A stretch of DNA of 64,000 nt from W1P20-047 sp051878795 (GTDB lineage Bacteria > Actinomycetota > Coriobacteriia > Coriobacteriales > Eggerthellaceae): positions 51,037-115,036 of the forward strand of contig JBJEKU010000095.1 in the NCBI GenBank assembly GCA_051878795.1. The letters run 5' to 3'. A model generated the notes under the pieces. The model ran no database searches and was not told the origin of the DNA. It worked only from the letters and a program-made list of their open reading frames with translations. The translations under genes and the position numbers were made by a program. Positions within the stretch are counted from its first letter, which is position 1; each line of letters opens with the position of its first letter. Of this stretch, positions 8,271 through 18,541 are shown one piece after another.

Positions 8271-10952
8271 CTATTTTCCTTCCTTTCCGTTTCCAGTTCC
8301 CTTCTTCGCCTTGCGCGCGGCCTTCGCAGCCTGGGCTCCGCTCTTGTATGCCGTGCTGTATGCCGTATCCTTCTTTTCGGGAACCGGCGAGGCAGCAGGC
8401 ACCTGCGCGGCAGCGGCGGGTTCTGGCTCGGCTTTCAGGCCGCCGCGGGCGAACTCGAAACGGCTCACTTCGGAACCGTATTTCTTCTCGAGCTTGGCAT
8501 ATTCGGGCTCGCGGGTCTTCCACATGGCGAACAGCGGGCAGGCGATCGCGATGGAGGAGTACGCACCCGAGATAAGGCCGATGGTCATGGCGAACGCGAA
8601 ATCCTTCAAGGTATCGCTACCGAACAGCAGCATGGCCACAACGGGGAACAGCGAAGTGAGCGAGGTATTGATGGAGCGCACCAGCACCTGGTTGATCGAA
8701 TGGTTCGCCATGGTCATGAAGGTGCACTTCACCTGGGAGTTGGCCATGTTGTCGCTGATGCGGTGGAACACGACCACGGTGTCGTAGAGCGAATAGCCCA
8801 GGATGGTGAGCAGGGCCGCGATGGTATTGGGGCTCATCTCCCTTCCGACCAGGGCATACACGCCGATGACGAGCACGATGTCATGCAGCAGCGCCACGAG
8901 CGCCGTCAGGCCCATCTTGTACTCGAACCTGAAGGCGATATAGAGCACGATGAGCAGGAAAGACACCAGCAGGGCAATGACCATGCTCTTGATGATGGTG
9001 GTGCCCCAGTCCGGCCCGATGGTATTCACCTGGAAGCTATCGGTGGAAATACCCAGCGCATCGGCAACCTGGGTAGCAGTCGCTGCAGCCTGCGCTGCAT
9101 CGGTCTGGGTGATCCTGACGATGAAGCCTTCCGCCCCGTTGCTCACCGTGGACTGGACGACCGGGGAGTCCTCGCCTGCATCCTTGAAGGCATCGCGCAG
9201 CTGATCGGTAGTCACATCGCCGGTGTCGTTGAAGGTGATGGAAGTGCCGCCGACGAACTCGATGCTGGGGTTGATTCCCTTGATGCCGATGACCGCGATG
9301 CAAAGCACCATCACAGCGGCGGCAAGGCCCAAGAACACCTTGCGGTATTTCAGGAAATTGATGTCATGCTTCAGGAAGCGCCCCTTGAGCGAACCGGCTT
9401 CCTGGGCCAAGCGCTCGCCCTGCTCGCCCGCACGGCGCGCTGCGAACAGGCGGTTGTCCTGGGCGTTGATTGCCTCCGCCGAAACCGCCATATCGACGGT
9501 GACGCCCTCTGCCTCGGCCAGCTTGCCGAAGGCATCGGATGCCGCCTGGCAGTCCTTGATACCCCAGAAACCGGGGTTCTTCGCGATAATGCGGGGCGCG
9601 AGCAGGCGGATAATAGGGGCCTTGAAGATAAGCATCATCACGATGTCGCAGATGATACCCAGTGCAAGTGTGAGTCCGAAGCCCTTGACCGTTGCAGTTG
9701 CAAGGAAGAACAGGGCCAATGCGGAAACCAGGGTGACCAAGTCCGCGTCGATAGAGGTCATGATGCCGTGGCGCACGCCGGTGACGGATGCGGCGCGCAC
9801 GCTTCGCCCGAGCCTGATTTCCTCACGGAAGCGCTCGAGCGTGAGGATGGACGAGTCCGCAGCCATGCCGATGGTCAGAACCACGCCGGCGATGCCTGAA
9901 AGCGACAGGCTGAACAAGCCGAAATGCGAGAGCAGCGCAAGCAGGCCCAGATACAGGCAGGCGAATACCGCCATCGCAGCTGCAGTGATCAAACCAAGGC
10001 CGCGATAGAAGAACAGCAGATAGAGCATGACCACGAGCAGGCCTCCCAAGGCCACGATCACGCCCTTGGCAAGGGCGTCCTGACCCAAGGTAGGGCCAAC
10101 CGTCTGGCTCTGATCGTAGGTGAAGCTGACGGGGAGCGATCCGCTTTCCAAGACGGTCTTGAGCGCCTGGGCTTCGTCCTTGCTGTAATCGCCGGTGATC
10201 TGCACCTGGCCGTCGGTGATCTCGGACTGGACCGCAGGTGCGGAATTCACCTCGTTGTCCAAGATGATGACGATCTTGCCGTTGGTGGGCGCAAGGTCCT
10301 TGGTTGCCTGCGCGAAGGCCTCGGTGCCTTCAGTATCCAGGTCCAGGTTGACGGTCCAGTACATGCCGCTCTGGTCCTGGGCGATCTGGACGTTCTTGAT
10401 ATTGGAGCCGGTAACGATGGGAGTGTAGGTGCCGTCTTCCACCTTCAGGTAGGTGGACGTTCCGGAAACGAAGGTGTTGCCGTAATCGTCGGTCACGGTT
10501 TCCTGCTGAACGTACGCTCCAGAGTCGATCGATTGGCGGACGTCTTCGTCGGTGAAGGAGTCCAGACGGGCGAATTCCAGCTTACCGGTGCGGCCGATGG
10601 CATTGAGTGCCTCTTCGGTGTCGGAAAGGCCGGGAATCTGGACCAGGATCTGGTCGTCTCCCTGGATCTGGACGGTCGCCTCTGAAGCGCCCAGGGCATT
10701 CACTCGGTTCTCGATGATGCTCCGGCTCACTTCCATATCCTCTGAGCTGATGGCGCTGCCGTCGTTGTTGCTCGCGGTGAGCGCGACGGAAAGGCCGCCC
10801 TGGATATCGAGGCCCTGGTTGATCTTCTGGGAGGGCGGGGTGAACATCACTACCGATGCGATCAGCAGCAGGGTGGTGACGACGAGCAGCCAGACATTGC
10901 GGCGATTCGTGCCGCCCTGAAGGCTGCGCTTCTTCTTCGTCTTCTCGGACAT
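8271..10952 (-). CDS. secDF: Fused protein-export membrane protein SecDF
   Basis: The 893-residue protein uses the proton motive force to pull translocated proteins across the membrane with SecYEG. The SecD half has an N-terminal TM, the motif GLDIQGG near residue 50, a large extracytoplasmic P1 region and the segment MAADSSILTLERFREE. A charged linker of about 60 residues joins the SecF half, which has INPSIEFVGGTSI and YSLYDTVVVFHRI. About twelve TM helices are expected. ATG 10952 is preceded by GTGAGG, while an upstream ATG at 11012 has no such site. No yajC is adjacent. Confidence 0.93.
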   Translation of the reverse strand: MSEKTKKKRSLQGGTNRRNVWLLVVTTLLLIASVVMFTPPSQKINQGLDIQGGLSVALTASNNDGSAISSEDMEVSRSIIENRVNALGASEATVQIQGDDQILVQIPGLSDTEEALNAIGRTGKLEFARLDSFTDEDVRQSIDSGAYVQQETVTDDYGNTFVSGTSTYLKVEDGTYTPIVTGSNIKNVQIAQDQSGMYWTVNLDLDTEGTEAFAQATKDLAPTNGKIVIILDNEVNSAPAVQSEITDGQVQITGDYSKDEAQALKTVLESGSLPVSFTYDQSQTVGPTLGQDALAKGVIVALGGLLVVMLYLLFFYRGLGLITAAAMAVFACLYLGLLALLSHFGLFSLSLSGIAGVVLTIGMAADSSILTLERFREEIRLGRSVRAASVTGVRHGIMTSIDADLVTLVSALALFFLATATVKGFGLTLALGIICDIVMMLIFKAPIIRLLAPRIIAKNPGFWGIKDCQAASDAFGKLAEAEGVTVDMAVSAEAINAQDNRLFAARRAGEQGERLAQEAGSLKGRFLKHDINFLKYRKVFLGLAAAVMVLCIAVIGIKGINPSIEFVGGTSITFNDTGDVTTDQLRDAFKDAGEDSPVVQSTVSNGAEGFIVRITQTDAAQAAATATQVADALGISTDSFQVNTIGPDWGTTIIKSMVIALLVSFLLIVLYIAFRFEYKMGLTALVALLHDIVLVIGVYALVGREMSPNTIAALLTILGYSLYDTVVVFHRISDNMANSQVKCTFMTMANHSINQVLVRSINTSLTSLFPVVAMLLFGSDTLKDFAFAMTIGLISGAYSSIAIACPLFAMWKTREPEYAKLEKKYGSEVSRFEFARGGLKAEPEPAAAAQVPAASPVPEKKDTAYSTAYKSGAQAAKAARKAKKGTGNGKEGK

Positions 10953-11017
10953 AGGCATCCTCACTTGGATTGGCTCGTGCTTTTCCAGACTAGGGGTCTT
11001 CAAACCATGCATTATGA

Positions 11018-11048
11018 CACAAGCCCCATCGTTACGACGGGGCTTGTG
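11018..11048 (-). terminator. Strong hairpin between tgt and secDF
   Basis: CACAAGCCCC and GGGGCTTGTG form a perfect ten-pair stem with further CG pairs inside. No clear T-run follows on either strand. It may slow or partly end the HAD-tgt transcript before secDF. Confidence 0.45.
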
Positions 11049-11110
11049 GATTTGTTTCGATTCGCATGCGCCGATTACGGAAAGCTAACGCATCGGCTGC
11101 GCATCGGGCA

Positions 11111-12995
<1,885 letters not shown>

Positions 12996-13069
12996 GATCC
13001 TCCACTCCATGTGCCCGTTTTTCAGACATGCTAGTATACGTTACGTTTGAAAGGAGCACCTGCACTGCC

Positions 13070-13816
13070 ATGAAAATCCTACTTCACGCCTGCTGCGGCC
13101 CCTGCTCGCTCGAACCGATCAGGCTGCTTCGGGAAGAAGGCCACGAGCTTTCCATCGCTTTTGCCAACTCGAACATCCACCCCGAAGACGAGTACCGCCA
13201 TCGCCTGGAAACCCTGCTGGCCTGGGCCGCCCATGAGGGAATCCCCGTCATCGAGGGACCCTACGACGTGGACGGATGGATGCAGACGGCAGGCAGGATC
13301 CAACGCGAGGGCGGCCCACGCGAAGAGCGATGCCGAGCCTGCTACCGCGGACGTTTGGAACAGACCGCGGCCTTCGCGGCAGAACGCGGGTTCGAGGGTA
13401 TGGGCACCACCTTGAGCGTAAGCCCCTACCAGTACACGGAGATCATCGCCGAGGAGGTGCGTCGCGCCTGCCGGCCTTACGGCCTCGAGCCCGTGGTCAG
13501 GGATTTCCGCCCCTACTACGACAACGCCACCAAGCGCAGCCGGGAAATGGGGATGTATCGGCAGAACTTCTGCGGATGCGCTTTTTCGGCAAAGGAGGCC
13601 GAAGAAGAACGACGCGAGCGCAAGGCGGCACGCGAAGCCGAACGAGCCCGCAGGGCGGCAGAACGTGCGCCTCTCGAAGCGCAACTGGAAGAGCAACGAC
13701 GGCAGAAGGCGGCACGGCAAGCGGAATACGACCGCAAGCAGCACGCCAAGCGGGAAATGCGCAGGAAGATGAGGGAGCAGGCGAAAGCCGCCCAACAGCA
13801 GCAGGACCGGCAGTAA
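13070..13816 (+). CDS. queH: Epoxyqueuosine reductase QueH with coiled-coil tail
   Basis: QueH performs the last step of queuosine synthesis, reducing epoxyqueuosine in tRNA with an Fe-S/iron centre. The N-terminal 180 residues show the family cysteines in HACCGPC, CRACY and NFCGCAF, plus FANSNIHP and the tail motif YYDNATKRSREMGMYRQ. After residue 180 comes a 65-residue Glu/Arg/Lys/Ala helix ending in QQQQ, which most QueH proteins lack. I chose the start just before KILLHACC, although GGAG is 13 nt away and longer N-termini lack the motif. Confidence 0.92.
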   Translation: MKILLHACCGPCSLEPIRLLREEGHELSIAFANSNIHPEDEYRHRLETLLAWAAHEGIPVIEGPYDVDGWMQTAGRIQREGGPREERCRACYRGRLEQTAAFAAERGFEGMGTTLSVSPYQYTEIIAEEVRRACRPYGLEPVVRDFRPYYDNATKRSREMGMYRQNFCGCAFSAKEAEEERRERKAAREAERARRAAERAPLEAQLEEQRRQKAARQAEYDRKQHAKREMRRKMREQAKAAQQQQDRQ

Positions 13817-13853
13817 CGGATACCCCACTCCACCGAAGGGCAGGAGCAGATAT

Positions 13854-14939
13854 ATGGCACTGATGACCGACGACTTCGATTACGAGCTTCCCGAAGAACG
13901 CATCGCGCAGGCGCCCGCGCCCGTACGCGATATGTGCAGGATGCTCGTGATGGACAGGAAGACAGGCGAGCTGGAGGACAGGATCTTCCGCGACATCTAC
14001 GACTACATCGAACCGGGAGATCTGCTGGTCGCAAACGAAACCCGCGTGCTCCCCGCACGCCTTCTGGGCACGAAGCGCAACACCGGAGGCGCCGCCGAGG
14101 TGTTCCTACTCCGCGAGAAGATGGGCATCGAGGCAAACGACAACAAGAGCGCGGTTTGGGAAGTGCTCGTACGCCCTGGCAAGCGCCTGAAGCCCGGCGC
14201 CGTGATCGAGTTCGCAGACCCACAGGGATGCGTCTCGCTGCAAGCCGAGATCATCGACTGGGCCGAAGGCGGCAAGGGCGAACGCATCGCACGGCTTTCC
14301 ACCCGAACCCATGCCACGCTGGACGAAGCCCTGCATGCAGTGGGCCATACCCCCCTGCCCCCGTACATCAAATCCTATGCAGGCGACGAGGAAATGTACC
14401 AGACCGTGTATTCCACCACGGAGAAATCGGCAGCCGCCCCTACGGCAGGATTGCATTTCACCCCCGAACTGATCGAGAGGATCAAGCAGAAGGGGGCCTT
14501 CTTCGAAACCGTAGAACTGCAGGTGGGAATAGACACCTTCAGGGTGGTGGATGAAGAGGATCCCACCAAGCACAAGATGCACACCGAAACCTATACCGTA
14601 CCCCAGCACGTGATCGACGCCTGCAACCAGGCCCACGCCCGCGGGAACAGGGTGATCGCAGTGGGGACCACGAGCGTCCGCAGCTTGGAAAGCGCATGGG
14701 ACGAAGAAGCGGGCGGACTGAGGGCGCGCGAAGAAGACAAGACCTCGCTCTTCCTGTTCCCCGGTTCGACCTTCCATGTGGTCGATGCGTTGATAACCAA
14801 CTTCCATGTGCCCCGATCGACGCTGATGATGCTGGTTTCGGCATTCAGCAGCAGGGATATGGTTATGGAGGCCTACAAGCACGCCATCGAAAGCGAATAC
14901 CGCATGCTTTCCTTCGGCGACGCCATGTTCATCCATTAG
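13854..14939 (+). CDS. queA: tRNA preQ1(34) S-adenosylmethionine ribosyltransferase-isomerase
   Basis: QueA moves the ribosyl part of SAM onto preQ1 at tRNA position 34 to give epoxyqueuosine, the substrate of QueH encoded 37 nt upstream. The 361-residue protein starts with the DFDYELPEERIAQ signature and carries LVANETRVLPARL, the segment APTAGLHFTPEL, and VGTTSVRSLESA near the end. AGGAG sits 7 nt before the ATG. The gene is convergent with the DUF6483 gene, 15 nt away. Confidence 0.95.
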   Translation: MALMTDDFDYELPEERIAQAPAPVRDMCRMLVMDRKTGELEDRIFRDIYDYIEPGDLLVANETRVLPARLLGTKRNTGGAAEVFLLREKMGIEANDNKSAVWEVLVRPGKRLKPGAVIEFADPQGCVSLQAEIIDWAEGGKGERIARLSTRTHATLDEALHAVGHTPLPPYIKSYAGDEEMYQTVYSTTEKSAAAPTAGLHFTPELIERIKQKGAFFETVELQVGIDTFRVVDEEDPTKHKMHTETYTVPQHVIDACNQAHARGNRVIAVGTTSVRSLESAWDEEAGGLRAREEDKTSLFLFPGSTFHVVDALITNFHVPRSTLMMLVSAFSSRDMVMEAYKHAIESEYRMLSFGDAMFIH

Positions 14940-14954
14940 AAAGCAAAATGGGGA

Positions 14955-15362
14955 TTAGGGCCGCATGCTTTCCACGTAGGCTTCCATCGCATCCTGGGCG
15001 CCAACGCCTTCGTCCACCACAAGGCCGAAGGAGGAAATGAGCGCCCTGCCCTGGTTCCTGCGCAGGTCTGCCAGAAGGGCATCCCCCGCATCATCTTGAT
15101 AATCCGCGGCAAGCAGCAGCGACCTGGCAACGAATTCGACCACACCCGGGTCGGTGCCGGAAACCTGCAGGATATCGGCAATGGATTCCGGCGACAAACC
15201 GAGCAGTATGCCGCCATCGATATCGGTTGCCTGGCCGATCACGGATTCCAGGGAGTCGGCGGCCGCCTTCGGGTCGTCTTCCCCGCGACGGAGCTCCATG
15301 CTGCGCACAATCCCCTGGATGAGCTGGGAGAGCATGCGCATGAGGTAATCCCTTTCGAACAT
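14955..15362 (-). CDS. DUF6483-like helical protein
   Basis: The 135-residue soluble, mostly helical acidic protein begins FERDYLMRMLSQLIQGIVRSM, which I recognise as the DUF6483 pattern of uncharacterised Firmicutes and actinobacterial proteins. No catalytic motif or membrane helix is seen. ATG-ATG is present at the start, and the second (15362) has the better distance from AAAGG. It stands alone between queA (convergent) and ruvB, with 106 nt of apparently empty sequence before the ruvB end. Confidence 0.65.
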   Translation of the reverse strand: MFERDYLMRMLSQLIQGIVRSMELRRGEDDPKAAADSLESVIGQATDIDGGILLGLSPESIADILQVSGTDPGVVEFVARSLLLAADYQDDAGDALLADLRRNQGRALISSFGLVVDEGVGAQDAMEAYVESMRP

Positions 15363-15468
15363 CATTCACCTTTCATGTAGGCAAGCACGCAAAAGCGCCT
15401 TCCTTCAAGCCCGATCCTCGCAAAGCCGGCAAGGCGACGCACGTGCAGAAAAACATCAGACGGGCGGC

Positions 15469-16542
15469 TTACCGCCAATAATCCTTCGGGACGGGCAGGC
15501 CGATATGGTCGAAGGCCGCCTCGGTTGCCTGGCGTCCCTTCGGTGTACGGACGAGCAATCCCATCTGCATCAGATAGGGCTCGTATATATCCTCCACGGT
15601 ATCAGGGGATTCGGAAAGCGCCGAGGCAAGCGTGGTCAGGCCCACGGGCCTGCCCCTGAACTGGTTGCAGAGCAATTCGAGGATTCTATTGTCAAGCGCG
15701 TCGAGACCCAAAGAGTCCACTTCGAAGAAGCAGAGCGCCTGCGCCGCAGTGTCCTCGTCGATCATACCGTCGCCCTTCACCTGCGCCCAGTCGCGCACCC
15801 TTTTCAGCAGGCGGTTGGCAAGGCGGGGCGTACCCCTGCTCCTGCGAGCGATTTCCAATGCGCCCTCGCGGGTAACGGGCACGTCCAGGATGAACGCCGA
15901 GCGCACCACGATATCCGCAAGCTCTTCGGGGGTGTAGTAATTCAGCCTGAAGGACATGCCGAAACGGTCCCTGAGCGGACCTGTCAGAAGGCCGGTCCTG
16001 GTAGTGGCGCCGATCAGTGTGAAGCGCGGCAGGTCTATGCGGATCGATCGGGCAGCAGGCCCCTTGCCTACCACGATATCGAGCACGTAGTCTTCCATGG
16101 CGGGATAGAGCACTTCTTCCACCATGCGGTTGATGCGGTGGATCTCGTCGATGAAGAGCACATCGCCCTCTTCCAGGTTGGAGAGGATGGCGGCCAGATC
16201 GCCCGTCCTCACGATGACAGGACCGCTCGTGGTTTTGATATTCGCGCCCATTTCGTTGGCAACCACCGTGGAAAGGGTGGTCTTTCCCAAGCCGGGAGGG
16301 CCGGAAAAGAGCAGATGGTCCATCTGCTCGCCCCTTTTCTTTGCCGCCTCGATCAGGATCTTCAGGCTTTCCTTCACCTTGGTTTGGCCCAAATAATCGT
16401 CGAGCATCTTGGGGCGCAGGCTCCGGTCGATGGCAAGGTCTTCCTCCACCAGTTCGACGCTCGAAACCCTGCCCCTGTGGTCTTGCGCCGAAGACGACAG
16501 GGCATCGAACACCATGCCCTCGATTTCGATTCCCTCGGGCAT
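15469..16542 (-). CDS. ruvB: Holliday junction branch-migration ATPase RuvB
   Basis: RuvB is the hexameric AAA+ motor that drives branch migration with RuvA. The 357-residue protein has [18 protein letters not shown], Walker [12 protein letters not shown], Walker [11 protein letters not shown], sensor 1 in GATTRTGLL, sensor 2 arginine in [14 protein letters not shown] and the C-terminal winged helix with [14 protein letters not shown]. Its ATG overlaps the ruvA stop (TGATG), completing a tight ruvC-ruvA-ruvB operon. Confidence 0.97.
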   Translation of the reverse strand: MPEGIEIEGMVFDALSSSAQDHRGRVSSVELVEEDLAIDRSLRPKMLDDYLGQTKVKESLKILIEAAKKRGEQMDHLLFSGPPGLGKTTLSTVVANEMGANIKTTSGPVIVRTGDLAAILSNLEEGDVLFIDEIHRINRMVEEVLYPAMEDYVLDIVVGKGPAARSIRIDLPRFTLIGATTRTGLLTGPLRDRFGMSFRLNYYTPEELADIVVRSAFILDVPVTREGALEIARRSRGTPRLANRLLKRVRDWAQVKGDGMIDEDTAAQALCFFEVDSLGLDALDNRILELLCNQFRGRPVGLTTLASALSESPDTVEDIYEPYLMQMGLLVRTPKGRQATEAAFDHIGLPVPKDYWR

Positions 16543-17138
16543 CAGGCACCCCCGATCTTCTTCAATGCGTACTGGAGGGCACGTCCCTCATCGAGCCCCT
16601 GGGGCATGCCCTTGCAGGCAAGTTCCGCCTCGGCGGGGGCGAATCCAAGCGCCAGAAGGTCCTCGATCACCTTGCCCAAGGCCTCCTTGTCCTCTTCGGG
16701 AGGACTGAACAGGCCTTCGGCAGGCGGGAGCGCAGTCGATGCGAGCTTGCCTTTCAGTTCCAATATCATGCGCTGGGCGGTCTTCTTGCCGATTCCCGGA
16801 ATACGCGATATCTTTGCCACGTCTTCCGCGGCAAGGGCGTCCGCCAAATCACCCGGGCGATAGGAGGAAAGGGCGGCGAGAGCCACCTTCGGACCGATGC
16901 CAGAAACGGAGATGAGCTTTTCGAACGCGTTGCGTTCATCTTCTGAAGTGAATCCGAAAAGGGATATATCGTCTTCCCGCACCTGCATATAGGTGAACAC
17001 CCGGACAGACGAACCTTGGGCGGGAAGATCGGAAAGGGAATTGGCCGACATCCCGACGGCAAAGCCCACGCCGTTGCAGTCGATATATGCGGAATCGACG
17101 GTTTTACCCGCCAAGATGCCGCTTAGGAACGCAATCAC
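16542..17138 (-). CDS. ruvA: Holliday junction DNA-binding protein RuvA
   Basis: RuvA binds four-way junctions as a tetramer and loads RuvB. The start is the GTG at 17138, with GGAG eight bases upstream and a GTGA overlap with the ruvC stop, giving 198 residues. The OB-fold begins [11 protein letters not shown]. Two helix-hairpin-helix motifs follow ([17 protein letters not shown] and [16 protein letters not shown]), and a C-terminal RuvB-binding domain ends the protein. Longer in-frame extensions upstream belong to the antisense of ruvC. Confidence 0.95.
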   Translation of the reverse strand: MIAFLSGILAGKTVDSAYIDCNGVGFAVGMSANSLSDLPAQGSSVRVFTYMQVREDDISLFGFTSEDERNAFEKLISVSGIGPKVALAALSSYRPGDLADALAAEDVAKISRIPGIGKKTAQRMILELKGKLASTALPPAEGLFSPPEEDKEALGKVIEDLLALGFAPAEAELACKGMPQGLDEGRALQYALKKIGGA

Positions 17139-17641
17139 TTCCGACTCTCCTTCCCGTTCAGCACGCTGGAATGCGTGGTAAAGCATATCGCAGCGGCAAG
17201 GGCGTCTGCCGCATGATCCGGCTTCGGCGGCGCTTGGAGCCCCAAAAGCTTCTTGACCATGTACTGAACCTGCTCCTTTTCCGCCATGCCCTCGCCCACA
17301 ACCGCGAGCTTGATTTCGTTGGGCGTGTATTCCTCTACCTTCAAGCCGTCCATGGCGCAAGCGACGATCGCCGCCCCGCGCGCCTGGCTGGTAAGGATGC
17401 CCGCCGATATGTTCTGGCCGAACCATACCGTTTCCACCGCTGCGAAGCGGGGCTTGAAGCGTGCGATCACCGCATCGATCTGCTGGTAGATCTTCTTCAG
17501 GCGTTCGGGAAGATCCTGCCCCGCACACGTTTCCACGCATCCGTAGGCAAGGCAAGCCAAACGCGGGCCCGACTGGCCGATGACGCCCCAACCCGTATGC
17601 GCCAGGCCGGGGTCTATCCCCAAAATCACTCGTTCGTACAC
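17135..17641 (-). CDS. ruvC: Holliday junction resolvase RuvC
   Basis: RuvC nicks paired strands of Holliday junctions. The 168-residue protein has the first catalytic Asp in LGIDPGLAHTGWG, the Glu in AAVETVWFGQN, and the C-terminal acidic pair in KPDHAADALAAAI. The likely start is the GTG at 17641 (GTGTACGAACG). Its Shine-Dalgarno is weak and distant (AAAGG at 12 nt), so the start is less certain than the gene. It is the first gene of ruvCAB, with a 7-bp inverted repeat in its promoter region. Confidence 0.94.
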   Translation of the reverse strand: MYERVILGIDPGLAHTGWGVIGQSGPRLACLAYGCVETCAGQDLPERLKKIYQQIDAVIARFKPRFAAVETVWFGQNISAGILTSQARGAAIVACAMDGLKVEEYTPNEIKLAVVGEGMAEKEQVQYMVKKLLGLQAPPKPDHAADALAAAICFTTHSSVLNGKESRK

Positions 17642-17688
17642 GGATGCACTTCGCCTTTCTCCTTCTTACACGCATAGGATAGCATAGT

Positions 17689-17712
17689 ACATCTGTTTGC
17701 TCGTACAGATGT
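17689..17712. promoter_or_regulatory. Inverted repeat in ruvC promoter region
   Basis: ACATCTG and CAGATGT form a perfect inverted repeat with a 10-nt spacer, 50-70 nt upstream of ruvC. The two arms also sit in an imperfect 13-bp direct repeat (GTACATCTGTTTG / GTACAGATGTTTG). TATGCT and TATCCT on the minus strand are candidate -10 boxes just downstream. It may be an operator, possibly for LexA since ruv genes are often SOS-controlled, but it does not match the usual actinobacterial GAAC-N4-GTTC box. Confidence 0.35.
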
Positions 17713-17781
17713 TTGTTTTACAGGGAAGCTTGCATTGATGAAAGGCATGCCTCCGCTCCATGGGCGTATGTCCGCGATTGA

Positions 17782-17857
17782 GTTAGGTGTGCCGAACTTT
17801 TTTGGGAAAACCCTTGACCTCCATCATGGTCTTCTGTATAAGTTAGTTATGCCTAAC
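17782..17857 (+). promoter_or_regulatory. Strong promoter flanked by two DtxR/IdeR-like boxes
   Basis: TTGACC (17814-17819), 17 nt and TATAAG (17837-17842) make one of the best promoters in the window. A 16-bp box GTTAGGTGTGCCGAAC (17782-17797) lies upstream of -35. A second, GTTAGTTATGCCTAAC (17842-17857), covers the start site. Both share GTTAGG/CCTAAC arms with the three boxes at the feo promoter, so the same metal-dependent repressor is inferred. Confidence 0.7.
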
Positions 17858-17942
17858 CGATACGAAACGAAATCGGCCGGGCACTGGAATAGTCTCTCCT
17901 TCTCTCTGGGCGGCCTGCTTCGCGGCAGGCCGCTATCTTTTT
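17849..17942 (+). ncRNA. Candidate iron-responsive small RNA
   Basis: A transcript of about 94 nt is predicted from the promoter at 17814-17842 to the terminator at 17910-17942. It would have a small 5' hairpin (CCGAT / ATCGG), an unpaired CU-rich stretch at 17893-17907 containing CUCCUU (complementary to a ribosome-binding AAGGAG), and a strong 3' terminator stem. That is the layout of base-pairing small RNAs. Iron-type boxes at the promoter suggest de-repression on iron starvation. Alternative: a leaderless 48-codon frame from the ATG at 17849, but it runs through the terminator. Confidence 0.5.
17910..17942 (+). terminator. Rho-independent terminator of candidate sRNA
   Basis: GCGGCCTGC and GCAGGCCGC form a perfect nine-pair stem with a TTCGCG loop, followed by TATCTTTTT. 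No protein gene precedes it on the plus strand. Confidence 0.85.
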
Positions 17943-18012
17943 CCCAGTCTTCCATTGGAAGCGAAACATCCCCAATGCGAAAAGCCCGTGCATAGCGACG
18001 ATTCCCGGTAAT

Positions 18013-18048
18013 AAAAAACAGCCGGCATCGGCCATACCCGACACCGGC
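18013..18048 (-). terminator. Terminator of the feo operon
   Basis: On the minus strand GCCGGTGTCGG pairs with CCGATGCCGGC and is followed by TGTTTTTTATT. It lies about 190 nt after the Cys-rich protein gene, leaving room for one more short frame. Confidence 0.85.
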
Positions 18049-18060
18049 CCAAACGGCAGG

Positions 18061-18168
18061 TCACCCTACCCCTCTATCCGAAAGCCCGCCCTTTCCGAAC
18101 AGGCGCATCGCACACCGCCCCATCGCAGGCTCGGCACCTTCCCCATACGAATCCATCGCGAATCGCAT
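18061..18168 (-). CDS. Possible 35-residue peptide at end of feo operon
   Basis: Between the FeoB-associated protein and the operon terminator, the minus strand holds an ATG-to-TGA frame of 35 codons. The predicted peptide ends MRLFGKGGLSDRGVG and contains one Cys. A weak GGGAT lies upstream of the ATG. The stretch is inside the transcribed region, so translation is possible. I do not recognise the peptide, and the frame could be chance. Confidence 0.22.
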   Translation of the reverse strand: MRFAMDSYGEGAEPAMGRCAMRLFGKGGLSDRGVG

Positions 18169-18234
18169 GAGGATCCCGCTTTATCCCTGAATCAGGACGA
18201 TCGCATCGGGTGCAGGAGGGGACGATGTTCCGCG

Positions 18235-18456
18235 TCATCGCTTTTCGGGGCAGTTACCCGAAGGATCCAACCCAGCTAGAGCTTCCGCCTCCATATCCTC
18301 GGCCATCTTCTGCGCGGCAGGACAGCAGGAACACCCGGAAGAGCACGAGCACGAAGAGCAGCCGCACCCCTTCGCCTTCCCCTTGATGATCGATTTCAGG
18401 GCAAGGGCCACGGCAGATACCAATGCTGCAAGGACGACTACGGTTCCCAAGGTCAC
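18235..18456 (-). CDS. FeoB-associated Cys-rich membrane protein
   Basis: The 73-residue protein has one N-terminal TM helix (VVVLAALVSAVALALKSII), then a basic stretch and a cluster of seven cysteines (CGCSSCSCSSGCSCC). This matches the small FeoB-associated Cys-rich family that may handle iron at the inner face of FeoB. The start is the GTG at 18456, with AAAGGGG 7 nt upstream. It follows feoB by 85 nt on the same strand. Confidence 0.85.
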   Translation of the reverse strand: MTLGTVVVLAALVSAVALALKSIIKGKAKGCGCSSCSCSSGCSCCPAAQKMAEDMEAEALAGLDPSGNCPEKR

Positions 18457-18541
18457 GACAGAACCCCTTTCAACTCGAACACCGACGGGGATGCATCGGC
18501 AACCCCGTCGTCAGCATGCTTCGTACAGGACTTTCAACACC

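Noticed and set aside
17735..17995. Plus-strand frame of 86 codons over the iron-box promoter
   Set aside because: It crosses the promoter, operator and terminator and lacks a ribosome site. The RNA explanation fits the sequence better, with the leaderless shorter frame kept as a caveat.
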